From positions 1 through 64,000 of the forward strand of contig JAQWSZ010000035.1 of assembly GCA_029242945.1 (NCBI GenBank): a stretch of 64,000 bases of DNA, written 5' to 3'. The position numbers and the translations under genes were made by a program. Shown here piece by piece: positions 52,896 through 63,553 of the stretch; the stretch's first letter is position 1, and the number at the start of each line of letters is the position of its first letter. This stretch comes from CACPJA01 sp029242945 (GTDB lineage Bacteria > Pseudomonadota > Gammaproteobacteria > Steroidobacterales > UBA11654). A model generated the notes under the pieces. That model saw nothing but the letters and a program-made list of their open reading frames with translations, was not told where the DNA came from and did not search any database.

Positions 52896-53917
52896 AAGTT
52901 TCTGCCAATAAGCTTATTCAAAATAGAGTCAATCATTAATCCTTCTTTTATTCTTATTTTAGGATTTAATAGCCATGTATTATCTCTCATTTTACCTTGG
53001 TACTTTACATAATCTTTAGGGGTTATAAATATAGGAATAGTTGCTTCTTTTTCAATCGTATCCAAGTCAATAAGTTCATGATCTTCTGCCATAATTGGTA
53101 TTATATGCAGACCTTTTTTCTTAAGTTCTGAATATATTCTCTCCGGATTTCCAATACCTGCTAGTACCTGAACTTCTGTATCTGCAAAATCAATAATTGA
53201 TCTTATTTGATTACTATTTACTTCTCTTACTTCTTCATTTTCTATTGTAAAATACACAATTGGATTATTTGTCAATAAAGGTTCATCCTTCGTTAATATT
53301 TTTGACCCATTAACCATTATTAGATCAACGGACGCTATTCTTTCAATGTCTTCTCTAAGTGGGCCAGCAGGTAACATCAAAGCATTTCCAAACAATCGAT
53401 TACTATCAATTATCAATATTTCTATATCCCTACCCAAAGCATAGTGTTGCAACCCATCATCAGAAATAATGATATCGACACCCTTTTCTTTTAAGAGTTT
53501 TGCAGCTTTTACCTTATTAGTACATACACAAATCATTGCGTTAGATTCTTGAGCCAAATAGACAGCTTCGTCTCCATATTCGGCAGCAGAATGATCTGAA
53601 TTAATAATAATTGGTTCCTGCCTCTTATTCTTCCCTTTATAACCGCGTGATATAATCCCAACTTTCTGGTTCTTTTTTCTTAACTCTTCGCTCAACCAAA
53701 GCGTAACAGGAGTTTTTCCTGTACCTCCGATTGAAATATTACCAACGATAATTACAGGGATGCCTATATCTATTACTCTCAAAAAACCAGCTTCATATAA
53801 AGTTTTTCTCAAATAAACTATAAACCTAAAAATAATAGATAACATTCTTAAGATTATTGGTGGTCTCAACCCCTCATACCAAATTGAATTTAGAAATTTA
53901 TGACTAAACTTCTTCAT
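52892..53917 (-). CDS. lpxK: tetraacyldisaccharide 4'-kinase
   Basis: LpxK phosphorylates the lipid A precursor DS-1-P to lipid IVA at the inner membrane. A hydrophobic helix (PPIILRMLSIIFRFIVYL) precedes the Walker A VGNISIGGTGKTPVTLWL. IISDDGLQHYALGRDIEILI is the second family motif. From the ATG at 53917 it has about 341 residues and overlaps msbA by 14 bases. Confidence 0.95.
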   Translation of the reverse strand: MKKFSHKFLNSIWYEGLRPPIILRMLSIIFRFIVYLRKTLYEAGFLRVIDIGIPVIIVGNISIGGTGKTPVTLWLSEELRKKNQKVGIISRGYKGKNKRQEPIIINSDHSAAEYGDEAVYLAQESNAMICVCTNKVKAAKLLKEKGVDIIISDDGLQHYALGRDIEILIIDSNRLFGNALMLPAGPLREDIERIASVDLIMVNGSKILTKDEPLLTNNPIVYFTIENEEVREVNSNQIRSIIDFADTEVQVLAGIGNPERIYSELKKKGLHIIPIMAEDHELIDLDTIEKEATIPIFITPKDYVKYQGKMRDNTWLLNPKIRIKEGLMIDSILNKLIGRNL

Positions 53918-55646
53918 CAAACTGTAATTTATGAAGTAGTGCATATTCTGAATTATTCTCTATTAATTCATTATGTGTACCTGTTTCTATAATTTGTCCT
54001 TCTGAAAGAACACATATGCGATCTGCTTTCTCAATTGTGGATAGGCGATGTGCAATAACCAATGTTGTCCGATTCTTCATTAAGTTCTCTAGTGCCTTCT
54101 GAATGTATTTCTCAGATTCTGTATCTAAAGATGATGTAGCCTCATCAAGTATCAGTATTGGTGTATTTTTTAGTAATGCTCTAGCTATAGCTATTCTTTG
54201 TCTTTGACCACCAGACAATAAAATACCTTGATCTCCTACTATTGTTTCAAGCCCATTGGGTAGTTTTGCTATAAATTCTTCCAAATGTGCAGCACTGACC
54301 GCCTTATCTATGTCTTCACTAGTGTGATCTCCATAGGAAATATTATTAATAATGGAGTCATTAAAAAGTGTGACTTCTTGAGTCACTACACTAATATTTT
54401 TTCTCAATGATGCAAGAGAATAGTTTTCTATATTTGTATCATCAATAGTTATAGTACCTTTTGAGATATCATAGAATCTAGGTAAAAGATTAACTAATGT
54501 AGTTTTACCACTCCCTGATTTACCTACGATAGCAACTGTCTCACCAGATTGAATATTTAAATTTATATTATTGAGTGTTGGTCCATACTCCTGATCATAG
54601 GAGAAAACTATATCCTTAAAATCAATGGAGCCTTTCAGAATTCCTGCTTCTTGTAATCCAGTATCTTGTTCATTATTTTCATCAATTAAAATAAATATAC
54701 TAGATGCAGCTGCAATTCCTTTTTGAATCATGGCATTAACATTAGTCAATCTTTTTAGCGGAGTCATCAATAAAACCATTGCTGTAATAAAACCACTAAA
54801 GTCACCTACACTCATATTATTTTTTACCTCATCTGTAGTTGCCACAAAAACTACACCTGCTACTCCTAGTGATGCTATAAATATAGTTAAAGCATCCCCT
54901 ATTGCCTTGGTTGATAAGAGCTTTGTGTTATGTTTTCTATTACTTTCATTAATCACTGAGAATTTCTTATTTTCATAACTCTGCCCATTGAAGATTTTAA
55001 TAATTCTATGATTCTGTAGTGTTTCCTTAATAGCATGAGTAACATCTCCCATGGAATCTTGTATTCTTTCGCTATATCTTCTGAATAATTTGCTCAAAGC
55101 CCAAACCAGTAGAGCAATAATAGGTGCGGCCATAAAAATTACTGTTGCTAATGTAGGACTGAGATAAATCATATAAATTGAAAGGACGATGATAGTTAAT
55201 GTATCTCTAATTAGAATTGTAATAATATTAGATGCTGATTCTGCGACTTGCTCTATATTAAATGTGACTCTTGATAGAAGTTCTGCATTTGATTTTCTAT
55301 CTAGAAATATTGTTGGCAGATATAAAAACTTATTATAAATTTCAGCTCTTAAAGATTTGATTACTTGCCTACCAATCCAGGCAATATTATATGTTGAGAA
55401 AAATCCTGAGAGGCCTCTGATCAAAAAAATAAAAATAACAACTAAGGGTAAATAATCTTTAATTTGATCTATATTGTTTGAATTTTCTGTACCAGCAAAA
55501 CTATCGGTTAATGTTTTGATTAAAAAAGCAAAGCCAGTATCTGTGATAGCAAATATCAGCATGGCAATTGCTCCAAACGTAAACATTAGCCAATAATGAG
55601 ATGCGTATCTCAATAATCTTAAATAAGTTTTTAAGCCGTCGTTCAT
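53904..55646 (-). CDS. msbA: lipid A export ATP-binding/permease protein MsbA
   Basis: MsbA flips lipid A-core across the inner membrane. It has six N-terminal helices (residues 1-310) and an ABC ATPase. Walker A is GKSGSGKTTL, the signature LSGGQRQRIAIARALL and the Walker B ILILDEATSSLD. The length of 580 matches E. coli (582). It leads the msbA-lpxK-kdsB-phosphatase run. Confidence 0.96.
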   Translation of the reverse strand: MNDGLKTYLRLLRYASHYWLMFTFGAIAMLIFAITDTGFAFLIKTLTDSFAGTENSNNIDQIKDYLPLVVIFIFLIRGLSGFFSTYNIAWIGRQVIKSLRAEIYNKFLYLPTIFLDRKSNAELLSRVTFNIEQVAESASNIITILIRDTLTIIVLSIYMIYLSPTLATVIFMAAPIIALLVWALSKLFRRYSERIQDSMGDVTHAIKETLQNHRIIKIFNGQSYENKKFSVINESNRKHNTKLLSTKAIGDALTIFIASLGVAGVVFVATTDEVKNNMSVGDFSGFITAMVLLMTPLKRLTNVNAMIQKGIAAASSIFILIDENNEQDTGLQEAGILKGSIDFKDIVFSYDQEYGPTLNNINLNIQSGETVAIVGKSGSGKTTLVNLLPRFYDISKGTITIDDTNIENYSLASLRKNISVVTQEVTLFNDSIINNISYGDHTSEDIDKAVSAAHLEEFIAKLPNGLETIVGDQGILLSGGQRQRIAIARALLKNTPILILDEATSSLDTESEKYIQKALENLMKNRTTLVIAHRLSTIEKADRICVLSEGQIIETGTHNELIENNSEYALLHKLQFDEEV

Positions 55647-55737
55647 GTAAAAATATTATACGCTACTTTAATATCCTAGAAGGTTCTCTAAATATGATGT
55701 AATTATGAAGATTAAATAATACTTATTTTAGAAAAAA

Positions 55738-56418
55738 CTATATATTCACTAATTTTCCTAAACGTAATTCAATAATTCTATCTAGTTTTTTGACCAATTC
55801 TTGATTATGCGTCACAACAATTAGTCCAGAACCTGAGTTTTCATTAAGCTCAAGCAAACAGTCAAAAACAGATTTTGCAGTTTCAGGATCAAGGTTACCT
55901 GTTGGTTCATCAGCCAAAATAACATTGGGCTTTCCAATCATCGCTCTAGCAACAGCAACCCTTTGGCATTCTCCACCAGAAAGTTCAGAGGGTCTATGAT
56001 TCAGTCTATTACTTAGGCCAATTGCTGATAATATACTTGCTGCTTTATTCTTTGCCTCTGACATCTTTGTTTCCCTTACAAGTAGCGGCATCATTGTATT
56101 TTCAAGCGCAGTAAATTCACCAATAAGATGGTGAAATTGGTAGATAAAACCAAAATAATTATTTCTTAACTTGCTTGCAGCTTTATCAGATAAAGTGGAT
56201 GCATCAATGCCATCTATGCTAATGGCTCCAGAATTCAATTTATCCAGCATGCCAATAATTTGAAGTAAAGTGGTTTTACCACTCCCAGATGGCCCGATAA
56301 TACCTATAGTTTCTTTTTCATGAATATTTAAATTAATGCCATCCAGAACTTTTATTAGCTCATTACCCTTAGTAAAAGCTTTTTTAATATCTTTTATTTC
56401 TAGTATCACTTTATGCAT
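55738..56418 (-). CDS. lolD: lipoprotein-releasing system ATPase LolD
   Basis: LolD powers the LolCDE complex, which extracts lipoproteins from the inner membrane for LolA. It has Walker A GPSGSGKTTLLQII, the signature LSGGECQRVAVARAM and Walker B VILADEPTGNLD. NYFGFIYQFHHLIGEFTALE is the Lol/Mac-type Q-loop. At 226 residues it is standard. It lies 2 bp after the second permease gene. Confidence 0.95.
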   Translation of the reverse strand: MHKVILEIKDIKKAFTKGNELIKVLDGINLNIHEKETIGIIGPSGSGKTTLLQIIGMLDKLNSGAISIDGIDASTLSDKAASKLRNNYFGFIYQFHHLIGEFTALENTMMPLLVRETKMSEAKNKAASILSAIGLSNRLNHRPSELSGGECQRVAVARAMIGKPNVILADEPTGNLDPETAKSVFDCLLELNENSGSGLIVVTHNQELVKKLDRIIELRLGKLVNI

Positions 56419-56420
56419 AT

Positions 56421-57671
56421 CTAGGTATCCATTTTTAGAAGTATTGCAGGATTTAATTTAGATGCCCTATAGGATGGTACCAAAGATGAAATTACTGATA
56501 GAAATAGAACTACTGCAAATATCATAAGAACCTCTAACCAATCAATTCTCGTAGGTATTTCACTAAGAAAATATATTTCTGCTTGATATAAGGATGCACC
56601 AAAGAGTTTTTCTACAAACTGAATCAGTAGAGTTAAGTTAAGTGTGATCACTGTACCCAATAATATTCCTATTGCAGAGCCTATAGTACCTAGAACTAAA
56701 CCAATCGACAAAAATATTCTAAAAATACCAGATTGATTCACTCCTATGGTTCTAATAATACCAATGGTGGATCTTCTTTGCTTGATCATCATAATTAGTG
56801 TAGAAACAATATTAAATGAGGCAACACATAAAATAATCAGTAATACCACAAATATTATTCTTTTTGTCAACTCCAGAGATCTAAAAAAATTAGGACTTTG
56901 CTTAGACCAATCGCTGACTATAAATCCACCATTCGCTTCTAATGCAATATTTCTTATTTCATAGCTAGCTATATCGGGATTAAATAGTTCAATGTCATAT
57001 CCATGTATTTGTTTCGCTAACTGAAGAAATATTTGTGCGTCAACAAAATTAATTAAGACTAAATTTTGATCATAACTATAGATGCCTGATTTAAATATTC
57101 CAGTAATAGTGAATTTTTTGAGTCTTGGTAAGTTTCCAAAAGGTGTCAATGAATTATCTTGAGTCATTAAAGTAATAGTCTCTCCTATTTTGACATTTAA
57201 TTGCTCTGCAAGACCACTACCAATCAAAATATTATAGTCTCCATTGATCAAAGTGCTAATGTTGCCTTTAACAACTAGATTGGAAACCTTTTTTCCTAAA
57301 GCACTATCAACTGATGAAATACCCTTTAACTGAACAGCAGAAAATTGGTCTTCACCAATAACTATCATTTCACGATTAACAAATACAGAATAAGATTTCA
57401 CATTGGAATTATTATTAAGAACTAAGGGTAATATATCCTTATCTTGTGATTCTTGAGTATAGGTAATAGAGGCATGGGGCAGTAAACCCAAAATTTTCTC
57501 TTTAACTTCAACCTGGAAACCATTCATCACTGACATCACTGTAATAATAACTGCAACACCTAAACTTATTCCCAGGATACTGAATATTGATGTATTTGAT
57601 AGAATAAATATTCCAGATTTTGCTTTTAAAAAAGATTTTAAAACTGCGTATTCATAGTTTTTAGTAATCAT
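56421..57671 (-). CDS. LolC/LolE-type lipoprotein-releasing permease (second)
   Basis: This 416-residue permease has four membrane helices and a large periplasmic domain. The first helix region ends SVMNGFQVEVKEKILGLLP, the family signature. QRRSTIGIIRTIGVNQSGIF begins the second FtsX-like part. It lies between the first permease and lolD; two distinct permeases indicate a LolC-LolE heterodimer. I cannot tell with certainty which is C and which is E. Confidence 0.93.
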   Translation of the reverse strand: MITKNYEYAVLKSFLKAKSGIFILSNTSIFSILGISLGVAVIITVMSVMNGFQVEVKEKILGLLPHASITYTQESQDKDILPLVLNNNSNVKSYSVFVNREMIVIGEDQFSAVQLKGISSVDSALGKKVSNLVVKGNISTLINGDYNILIGSGLAEQLNVKIGETITLMTQDNSLTPFGNLPRLKKFTITGIFKSGIYSYDQNLVLINFVDAQIFLQLAKQIHGYDIELFNPDIASYEIRNIALEANGGFIVSDWSKQSPNFFRSLELTKRIIFVVLLIILCVASFNIVSTLIMMIKQRRSTIGIIRTIGVNQSGIFRIFLSIGLVLGTIGSAIGILLGTVITLNLTLLIQFVEKLFGASLYQAEIYFLSEIPTRIDWLEVLMIFAVVLFLSVISSLVPSYRASKLNPAILLKMDT

Positions 57672-57676
57672 TTTGA

Positions 57677-58891
57677 TTAACCGTTATGAAAACGTGTAAT
57701 TGTTGATGGATCTTGCTTTCCTGCTCTGAAAGAAGGGATTAAACAAGAAAGAATACTTATAATGATGGCGGATAAACATATGATACTAATTTCATTTATT
57801 TTAATTAGATACGGCATCGTTTCAATATAGTAAAGTCCAGATGGTAATAATCTTAGATTAAATACAGAAGTTAATATTCGTTCTAATTGATCTAAGTTCA
57901 GAAGTGTCGTGACCCCTAATAAACAACCAAAGAAAATACCAATTAATACATTACCCATACCTTGTATAAAGAAAATATGACAAATATCCAATGAATTAAA
58001 GCCTATGGTTTTAAGTACAGCAATTTCTTTTTTCTTTGCATCAATTGACATTGATAACATTACGATTACATTAAACATAGCAATAACTACAATAAGAAAA
58101 AGCAAAAAAGTCATCGTCATTTTTTCTATATTAATTGCACTAAATAGTACTGAATTATCTTCAGTCCAATCTGATATTCTATAATCTTTCCTATCAAATA
58201 TATCTTTAACCATCATTGTGATTCTCTTGGCTTGATAAATATCAAACAGATCAATTGATATTTTCTTTGTAAACTGATTCGCTTGAGCTATCTCATCAGC
58301 GTCCTGTTCATTAATAAAAAGAAGAGACGCGTCATAGTCTTGTAAACCATAAACTACTATTTTTTTTATTACGAATGTCTGATTGTTTAAAAATGAAACC
58401 TTACCTTTTGCAGTTATATTAGGAATATTCAACGAAAGACTATCGCCAATCCTAAGGTTCATTTTTTGAGCCAACTCTTGTCCTATAATCACTTCAGATC
58501 TTTTAATAGAAGTTAGATTAATCTTTTGCAAAAAAAGATCGCCGTTAAAACTTTTGACAATAACAGCTGAAGTTTTTTTATTCGATTCTATAATTCCTTT
58601 CAACTGATAGCCTATTGAGACTCTTTTAATTTCTTCAATACGTTCTAAGCGTTCTATTAAGGTATCAATATCTGATCTAGATTCTTTCAATGAAATAGTG
58701 ATATGAGAATTGAGTTGTAAAATTCTTTGATGTATTTCAGATTCAAAACCGTTCATGACTGAGAGAATAATAATGACAGCTGCTATACCTATTGAGATCG
58801 CTATTATAGAGCTAAGAGTCACTATGGATATAAAGCGACTTTCTTTTTTTGATCTCAATAACCTATAGGCAATAAATAATTTATTCCTCAA
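57677..58891 (-). CDS. LolC/LolE-type lipoprotein-releasing permease (first)
   Basis: This is the first gene of the lol cluster, 404 residues with the same four-helix layout. LSVMNGFESEIHQRIL is the signature. KKKEIAVLKTIGFNSLDICH, then IFFIQGMGNVLIGIFFG, resembles the LolC wording (VFMVQG) a little more than LolE. It is divergent from mfd, and the operon order is permease, permease, lolD. Confidence 0.92.
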   Translation of the reverse strand: MRNKLFIAYRLLRSKKESRFISIVTLSSIIAISIGIAAVIIILSVMNGFESEIHQRILQLNSHITISLKESRSDIDTLIERLERIEEIKRVSIGYQLKGIIESNKKTSAVIVKSFNGDLFLQKINLTSIKRSEVIIGQELAQKMNLRIGDSLSLNIPNITAKGKVSFLNNQTFVIKKIVVYGLQDYDASLLFINEQDADEIAQANQFTKKISIDLFDIYQAKRITMMVKDIFDRKDYRISDWTEDNSVLFSAINIEKMTMTFLLFLIVVIAMFNVIVMLSMSIDAKKKEIAVLKTIGFNSLDICHIFFIQGMGNVLIGIFFGCLLGVTTLLNLDQLERILTSVFNLRLLPSGLYYIETMPYLIKINEISIICLSAIIISILSCLIPSFRAGKQDPSTITRFHNG

Positions 58892-59005
58892 AGGTTTACC
58901 TCACTATTAGTTGTTAATTAATATCATAATTAGTTTCTTGTTAAAGACGAAGAAAAAAAGAGTTAATTTATGAAATAATACCCTGCTTAATGTCTATCTA
59001 TACGT

Positions 59006-62000
59006 ATGAAAGAAAATTATCAAACCATTCTTTTTGAAGGTATTGCTTCTCAATTAAAAAGCAAGGCGAACTCTATTGGCCAACTTTATGGATCTGCAAT
59101 GAGCTTAGCCATAGCAGAATGCTTGATAAAATCGAACAATATGATGGTTGTCATTACACCGAATATAGAGGCGTCTGAAACACTCTTAAATGAAATTAAT
59201 TTCTTTAATCAAACCAATAAAGTTATAGAAGTACTTCCGGATCTAGAAATTCTTCCCTATGATATCTCCCCTCCCAATATTGATACTGTTTCTAAACAAT
59301 CGAATATTCTTTACAAGTTAGCTCACAAAAAAATTGATCTTTTAATAGTTAGTGCCACGAATTTACTTTGGAGACTTCCTCCTAAAGAGTATATTAAAAA
59401 CGGCAGCTTAGAACTCAATATTAATCAAATACTTAATATCGATGCCCTTAGGAATCAACTAACATCAAGTGGTTACAAAAGAGTATCGATGGTCAGAAAT
59501 CCTGGAGATTTTAGTATAAGAGGATCTCTGGTAGATCTATTTTCTCCTTCTTTAGATAATCCTCTTAGAGTTGACTTTAGTGATGACATTATTGAGTCAT
59601 TAAGAATTTTTGATTATGAAAATCAACTTACACTACAAATAATTAATCAGGCAATGATTATCCCTGCTAACCATTACCCCAATAGTTCTGAAGCATTTGA
59701 TATTTTTAAAGAGAATATGAGAAATAGTTTTGAGGGCAATCAAATGGATTGGCCATTGTATAATCTCATAGAAACTGATGCCGCTTCATATGGTGTACAT
59801 AACTACATTCCATTCTTTTTTAAATCAATGGATTCTCTTTGGGATTATGTTGATGATAGTGCTCATGTTTTTTGTATTAAAGAATCAATTGAATCAATTT
59901 CAATTCATCAAAAACTAATAGAAGAAAGGTATGCAAGCGTAAAAGAAAATGATCAACCCATGATGAAACCAGAAAATTTGTTCTTAAACTCTATAGCACA
60001 AATTGAAATCATTAGAAATAAAGAACCCGTAATATTACAATCAGTAAAATTTAGACTGAATAAGAATAAAACAATTATCAACTTAAAAACACTACCCATT
60101 TTATCTCAAAATAAAAGTGAACATAATTCCTATAAAAAAATAATTGAAGATGTAGTAGCTAAAAAGGACTTAAAGAAAATACTAATTTCAGCACCCACTG
60201 AGAATAGAAAATCAATGATTGTTAACGATATAAAAAATCATACCAGTAGCATTGGCGAAGTTGAATCATGGAAAGATTTTTTAAATCAAAATGAAATCTT
60301 CAATATTACTAAGAGATCAATCAGTGAAAGTTTTTATATTGAGAATAAGAAAATAGCTGTTATTGGGGAAGTAGATTTATTTGGTCGAACAACCAAAAGT
60401 AGAATAACTCGAAATAGAAATACAAAAGATCCTGAGGCAATTATAGAAAGCCTAAAAGATCTAGATGTAGGATCTCTAGTGGTTCATAAAGATCATGGAA
60501 TTGGAAAGTACAATGGACTAACAAAACTAATAATTGATGATGTGGAATCTGAATTTCTTTCACTATCGTATGCAAAAAATGATTTACTTCAAGTTCCTGT
60601 AACTCTCATGGATCAAGTTTCAAGGTATATTGGAGAAAGCTCTGATGAAAGTATTTTAAGTAATTTAGGTAGCGATCAATGGATTAAAATATGCAAAAAA
60701 ACAAAAGATCAAGCTCATGATGTTGCAGCAGAACTATTAGATATCTATGCAAAAAGATCTTTAGTTCTTGGAAAAAGTCAGGTGGTTGACTCCAATGATT
60801 ATGCAAAATTCTGTGAAGGTTTTGAATACGTTTTAACAAGAGATCAATCAAAAGTGATTGAGCAAGTATTAGATGATCTTGCCTCAAGTAAATCAATGGA
60901 TCGATTGATCTGTGGGGATGTTGGCTTTGGAAAAACAGAAGTTGCTATGAGGGCTGCTTTTACCACTGCTATCAACGGCTACCAAGTTGTGATCTTAGTT
61001 CCAACAACAATATTGGCTCAACAACATTATGAAACTTTTACAGAACGATTCTCTAATTGGCCAATCAACATAAACTTAATGACAAGAACCCAAACTAAAA
61101 AATCTAAAGATCTACTTACTGAGAATATAAAAAATGGTAGAGCCGATATTATTATTGGAACCCATGGAGTACTCTCAGAAAACATAAAGTATAAGGATCT
61201 TAGACTGGTAATCGTTGATGAAGAACATCGATTTGGCGTCAGACAAAAAGAGAAACTTAAAAAAATTAAAGAGAATATTGACTATCTAGCACTCACTGCA
61301 ACACCGATTCCAAGAACATTAAATATGGCAATAGGCGATTTAAAAGACATCTCGATGATCACCACTCCACCCGAAAGCAGAATGCCAGTAAAAACCTACT
61401 TGAGCCAATGGGAAAATAGCTTGGTAAGAGAAGCATGCCAAAGAGAAATCAATAGGGGTGGTCAAATTCTTTTTGTGCATAATAGAATAGAAGACATAAA
61501 TAATGTTGCTGAAAACATTAGAAAGATCATACCTACCATTTCTATTGGTATCGCACACGGTCAAATGAAAGAAAAAGCTTTGGAAATTATCATGATGCAA
61601 TTCTATAGCAATCAATTTGATCTCTTATTGGCAACATCAATAATAGAGAGTGGTCTTGATATACCGAATGCTAATACAATCATTATCAATCAAGCTGATA
61701 GGTTTGGATTAGCACAATTACATCAACTCAGGGGCCGTGTTGGAAGATCTGAGAGACAATCTTATGCATACCTTCTCATTCCACCAAAACACAAATTAAC
61801 ACCTCAAGGTGAGAAAAGGTTACAGGCTATTGAGGCGATTGAAGATTTGGGTGTAGGTTTTATTTTGGCTACTCATGATTTAGAAATAAGGGGTGCAGGA
61901 GAAATACTAGGTGACGAACAAAGTGGACAAATTCAAAAGATAGGTTTTACTTTATACAAAGATATACTAGAACAAACCATAAAAACAATGAGAAGTGATG

Positions 62001-62461
62001 GCAGTAATCAAGTGATTGAAAATTTCTCAACTGATATTAATCTGAATATCCCAGCCTTAATCAATGAAGAATACATGCCTGATGTGCATTTAAGATTGAC
62101 TATGTATAAAAGAATTTCATCAACTTTTAATAATAAAGATCTAAATAAGATAAAAAGTGAGTTAATGGACCGGTTTGGCAATCTTCCTGAATACACAGAG
62201 AATTTAATTTTATTAACTAAACTGAGAAATAATGCTAAAAATTTAGGCATAGAAAAAATTAGACTCAATAAAACTCATGGAAGAATATATTTTAATTCAG
62301 CATCAAATATTGATACTCAACTATTAATTAATTTAATACATAATGACACTAACTATAAGCTCTACCCAGATCAATCATTAGGCTTTTCTGGTGAATTTAT
62401 AAATACAGAAGACCGTATAAATAAAGTTAAATATCTACTTAACTATTTAGCCAATCATTAA
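59006..62461 (+). CDS. mfd: transcription-repair coupling factor
   Basis: Mfd removes RNA polymerase stalled at lesions and recruits UvrA. It has a UvrB-like N-terminal module (about 1-340), a divergent linker and an RNAP-interaction domain (DLDVGSLVVHKDHGIGKYNG). A RecG-like motor follows, with Walker A GDVGFGKTEVAM (about 636-647) and the DEEH box in IVDEEHRFGVRQKEKL. The C-terminal domain ends near YLLNYLANH. At 1151 residues it is normal. The 3' end overlaps convergent nagZ by 23 bases. Confidence 0.97.
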   Translation: MKENYQTILFEGIASQLKSKANSIGQLYGSAMSLAIAECLIKSNNMMVVITPNIEASETLLNEINFFNQTNKVIEVLPDLEILPYDISPPNIDTVSKQSNILYKLAHKKIDLLIVSATNLLWRLPPKEYIKNGSLELNINQILNIDALRNQLTSSGYKRVSMVRNPGDFSIRGSLVDLFSPSLDNPLRVDFSDDIIESLRIFDYENQLTLQIINQAMIIPANHYPNSSEAFDIFKENMRNSFEGNQMDWPLYNLIETDAASYGVHNYIPFFFKSMDSLWDYVDDSAHVFCIKESIESISIHQKLIEERYASVKENDQPMMKPENLFLNSIAQIEIIRNKEPVILQSVKFRLNKNKTIINLKTLPILSQNKSEHNSYKKIIEDVVAKKDLKKILISAPTENRKSMIVNDIKNHTSSIGEVESWKDFLNQNEIFNITKRSISESFYIENKKIAVIGEVDLFGRTTKSRITRNRNTKDPEAIIESLKDLDVGSLVVHKDHGIGKYNGLTKLIIDDVESEFLSLSYAKNDLLQVPVTLMDQVSRYIGESSDESILSNLGSDQWIKICKKTKDQAHDVAAELLDIYAKRSLVLGKSQVVDSNDYAKFCEGFEYVLTRDQSKVIEQVLDDLASSKSMDRLICGDVGFGKTEVAMRAAFTTAINGYQVVILVPTTILAQQHYETFTERFSNWPININLMTRTQTKKSKDLLTENIKNGRADIIIGTHGVLSENIKYKDLRLVIVDEEHRFGVRQKEKLKKIKENIDYLALTATPIPRTLNMAIGDLKDISMITTPPESRMPVKTYLSQWENSLVREACQREINRGGQILFVHNRIEDINNVAENIRKIIPTISIGIAHGQMKEKALEIIMMQFYSNQFDLLLATSIIESGLDIPNANTIIINQADRFGLAQLHQLRGRVGRSERQSYAYLLIPPKHKLTPQGEKRLQAIEAIEDLGVGFILATHDLEIRGAGEILGDEQSGQIQKIGFTLYKDILEQTIKTMRSDGSNQVIENFSTDINLNIPALINEEYMPDVHLRLTMYKRISSTFNNKDLNKIKSELMDRFGNLPEYTENLILLTKLRNNAKNLGIEKIRLNKTHGRIYFNSASNIDTQLLINLIHNDTNYKLYPDQSLGFSGEFINTEDRINKVKYLLNYLANH

Positions 62462-63545
62462 TTTTCACATTTGGTTGATTCTTCTCAATTTGCTTGATTA
62501 CTTTTTTTCTTTCTTCTTTATTAATCATAGTCAAAGAATGTGCAAGAAATCTTTTATAACAATATGTTAATGGTGCCTCACCTGATGGGACTGTATTTCT
62601 TTTGCATCTTAGAGCATCGTATTTTTTATCCATTGCAACATTGTCATAATCAAGTTCTAGATTCTCAAGAAGTATTGACATATCGGTAGATTCGACATTA
62701 CAGATCAAAATAAAGTCGCATCCTGCAAAAATTGCTTTATGAATCTTTTGCTCAATACTGAGTTTTTCATCAATCGCTTTCATCATGAGATCATCAGAAA
62801 AAACTAACCCTCGGAAACCAAGCTCTTCCCTTAGAATAGTTTTTAACCAATATTCAGAAAAAGTAACTATATTCTCATCGATATTTGGATATTGGATGTG
62901 TGCTGTCATAATTGCATTCAAATGAGTTTCAGATAAAAATCTATAGGGTCCAAGATCATTATTCAAATCTTCAATAGACCTATCATCAATTGGCATTTCT
63001 TCATGTGAATCCAAGACAACTCCTCCATGGCCTGGGAAATGCTTTCCAACAGATATCATCCCCTGTGTTTTAGTTCCGAGAACATATGCTTCAGCTAAAA
63101 TTGAGACAACCTTATAATCTGAATGGAAAGAACGATCGCCTATAATTTCTGAGCAGCCATGATCTATATCTAGGACAGGTGCAAAACTAAAATCAACTCC
63201 GCACTCAGATAATTCTATAGCCATTACTCCTCCTGCCAAAAAAGCACATTCGAGCGCCTTTGGAAAACTATCTTCATACATTTCACCTATAGATCCTAAT
63301 GATGGAAGAGAAGAAAATTCATTTTCAAATCTTTGAATACGCCCTCCTTCTTGATCCACAGATATAATTAATTCAGGCGATTTAATATTTTTTATATCGT
63401 TGATTAGTTCTTTCAGTTGTTTTATATTCTCATAGTTTCTAGAAAAAAGAATAACCCCTCCCACATTATCACTGCTTAGATTCTTCCTATCATTTTTTGT
63501 AAGAATTAGTCCTTCAATTGAAATAAATAAGGGTCCTAGTTTCAT
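62439..63545 (-). CDS. nagZ: beta-N-acetylhexosaminidase NagZ
   Basis: NagZ is a cytosolic family 3 glycosidase that removes GlcNAc from recycled muropeptides. VDQEGGRIQRFENEFSSLP, GKHFPGHGGVVLDSHEEMP (catalytic histidine loop) and VFSDDLMMKAI (nucleophile aspartate) are clear. At 368 residues it is a little longer than E. coli's 341, mostly at the C-terminal end. It lies 8 bp after the L,D-transpeptidase fragment on the same strand; both act in peptidoglycan turnover. Confidence 0.96.
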   Translation of the reverse strand: MKLGPLFISIEGLILTKNDRKNLSSDNVGGVILFSRNYENIKQLKELINDIKNIKSPELIISVDQEGGRIQRFENEFSSLPSLGSIGEMYEDSFPKALECAFLAGGVMAIELSECGVDFSFAPVLDIDHGCSEIIGDRSFHSDYKVVSILAEAYVLGTKTQGMISVGKHFPGHGGVVLDSHEEMPIDDRSIEDLNNDLGPYRFLSETHLNAIMTAHIQYPNIDENIVTFSEYWLKTILREELGFRGLVFSDDLMMKAIDEKLSIEQKIHKAIFAGCDFILICNVESTDMSILLENLELDYDNVAMDKKYDALRCKRNTVPSGEAPLTYCYKRFLAHSLTMINKEERKKVIKQIEKNQPNVKINDWLNS

Positions 63546-63553
63546 TTTATACC

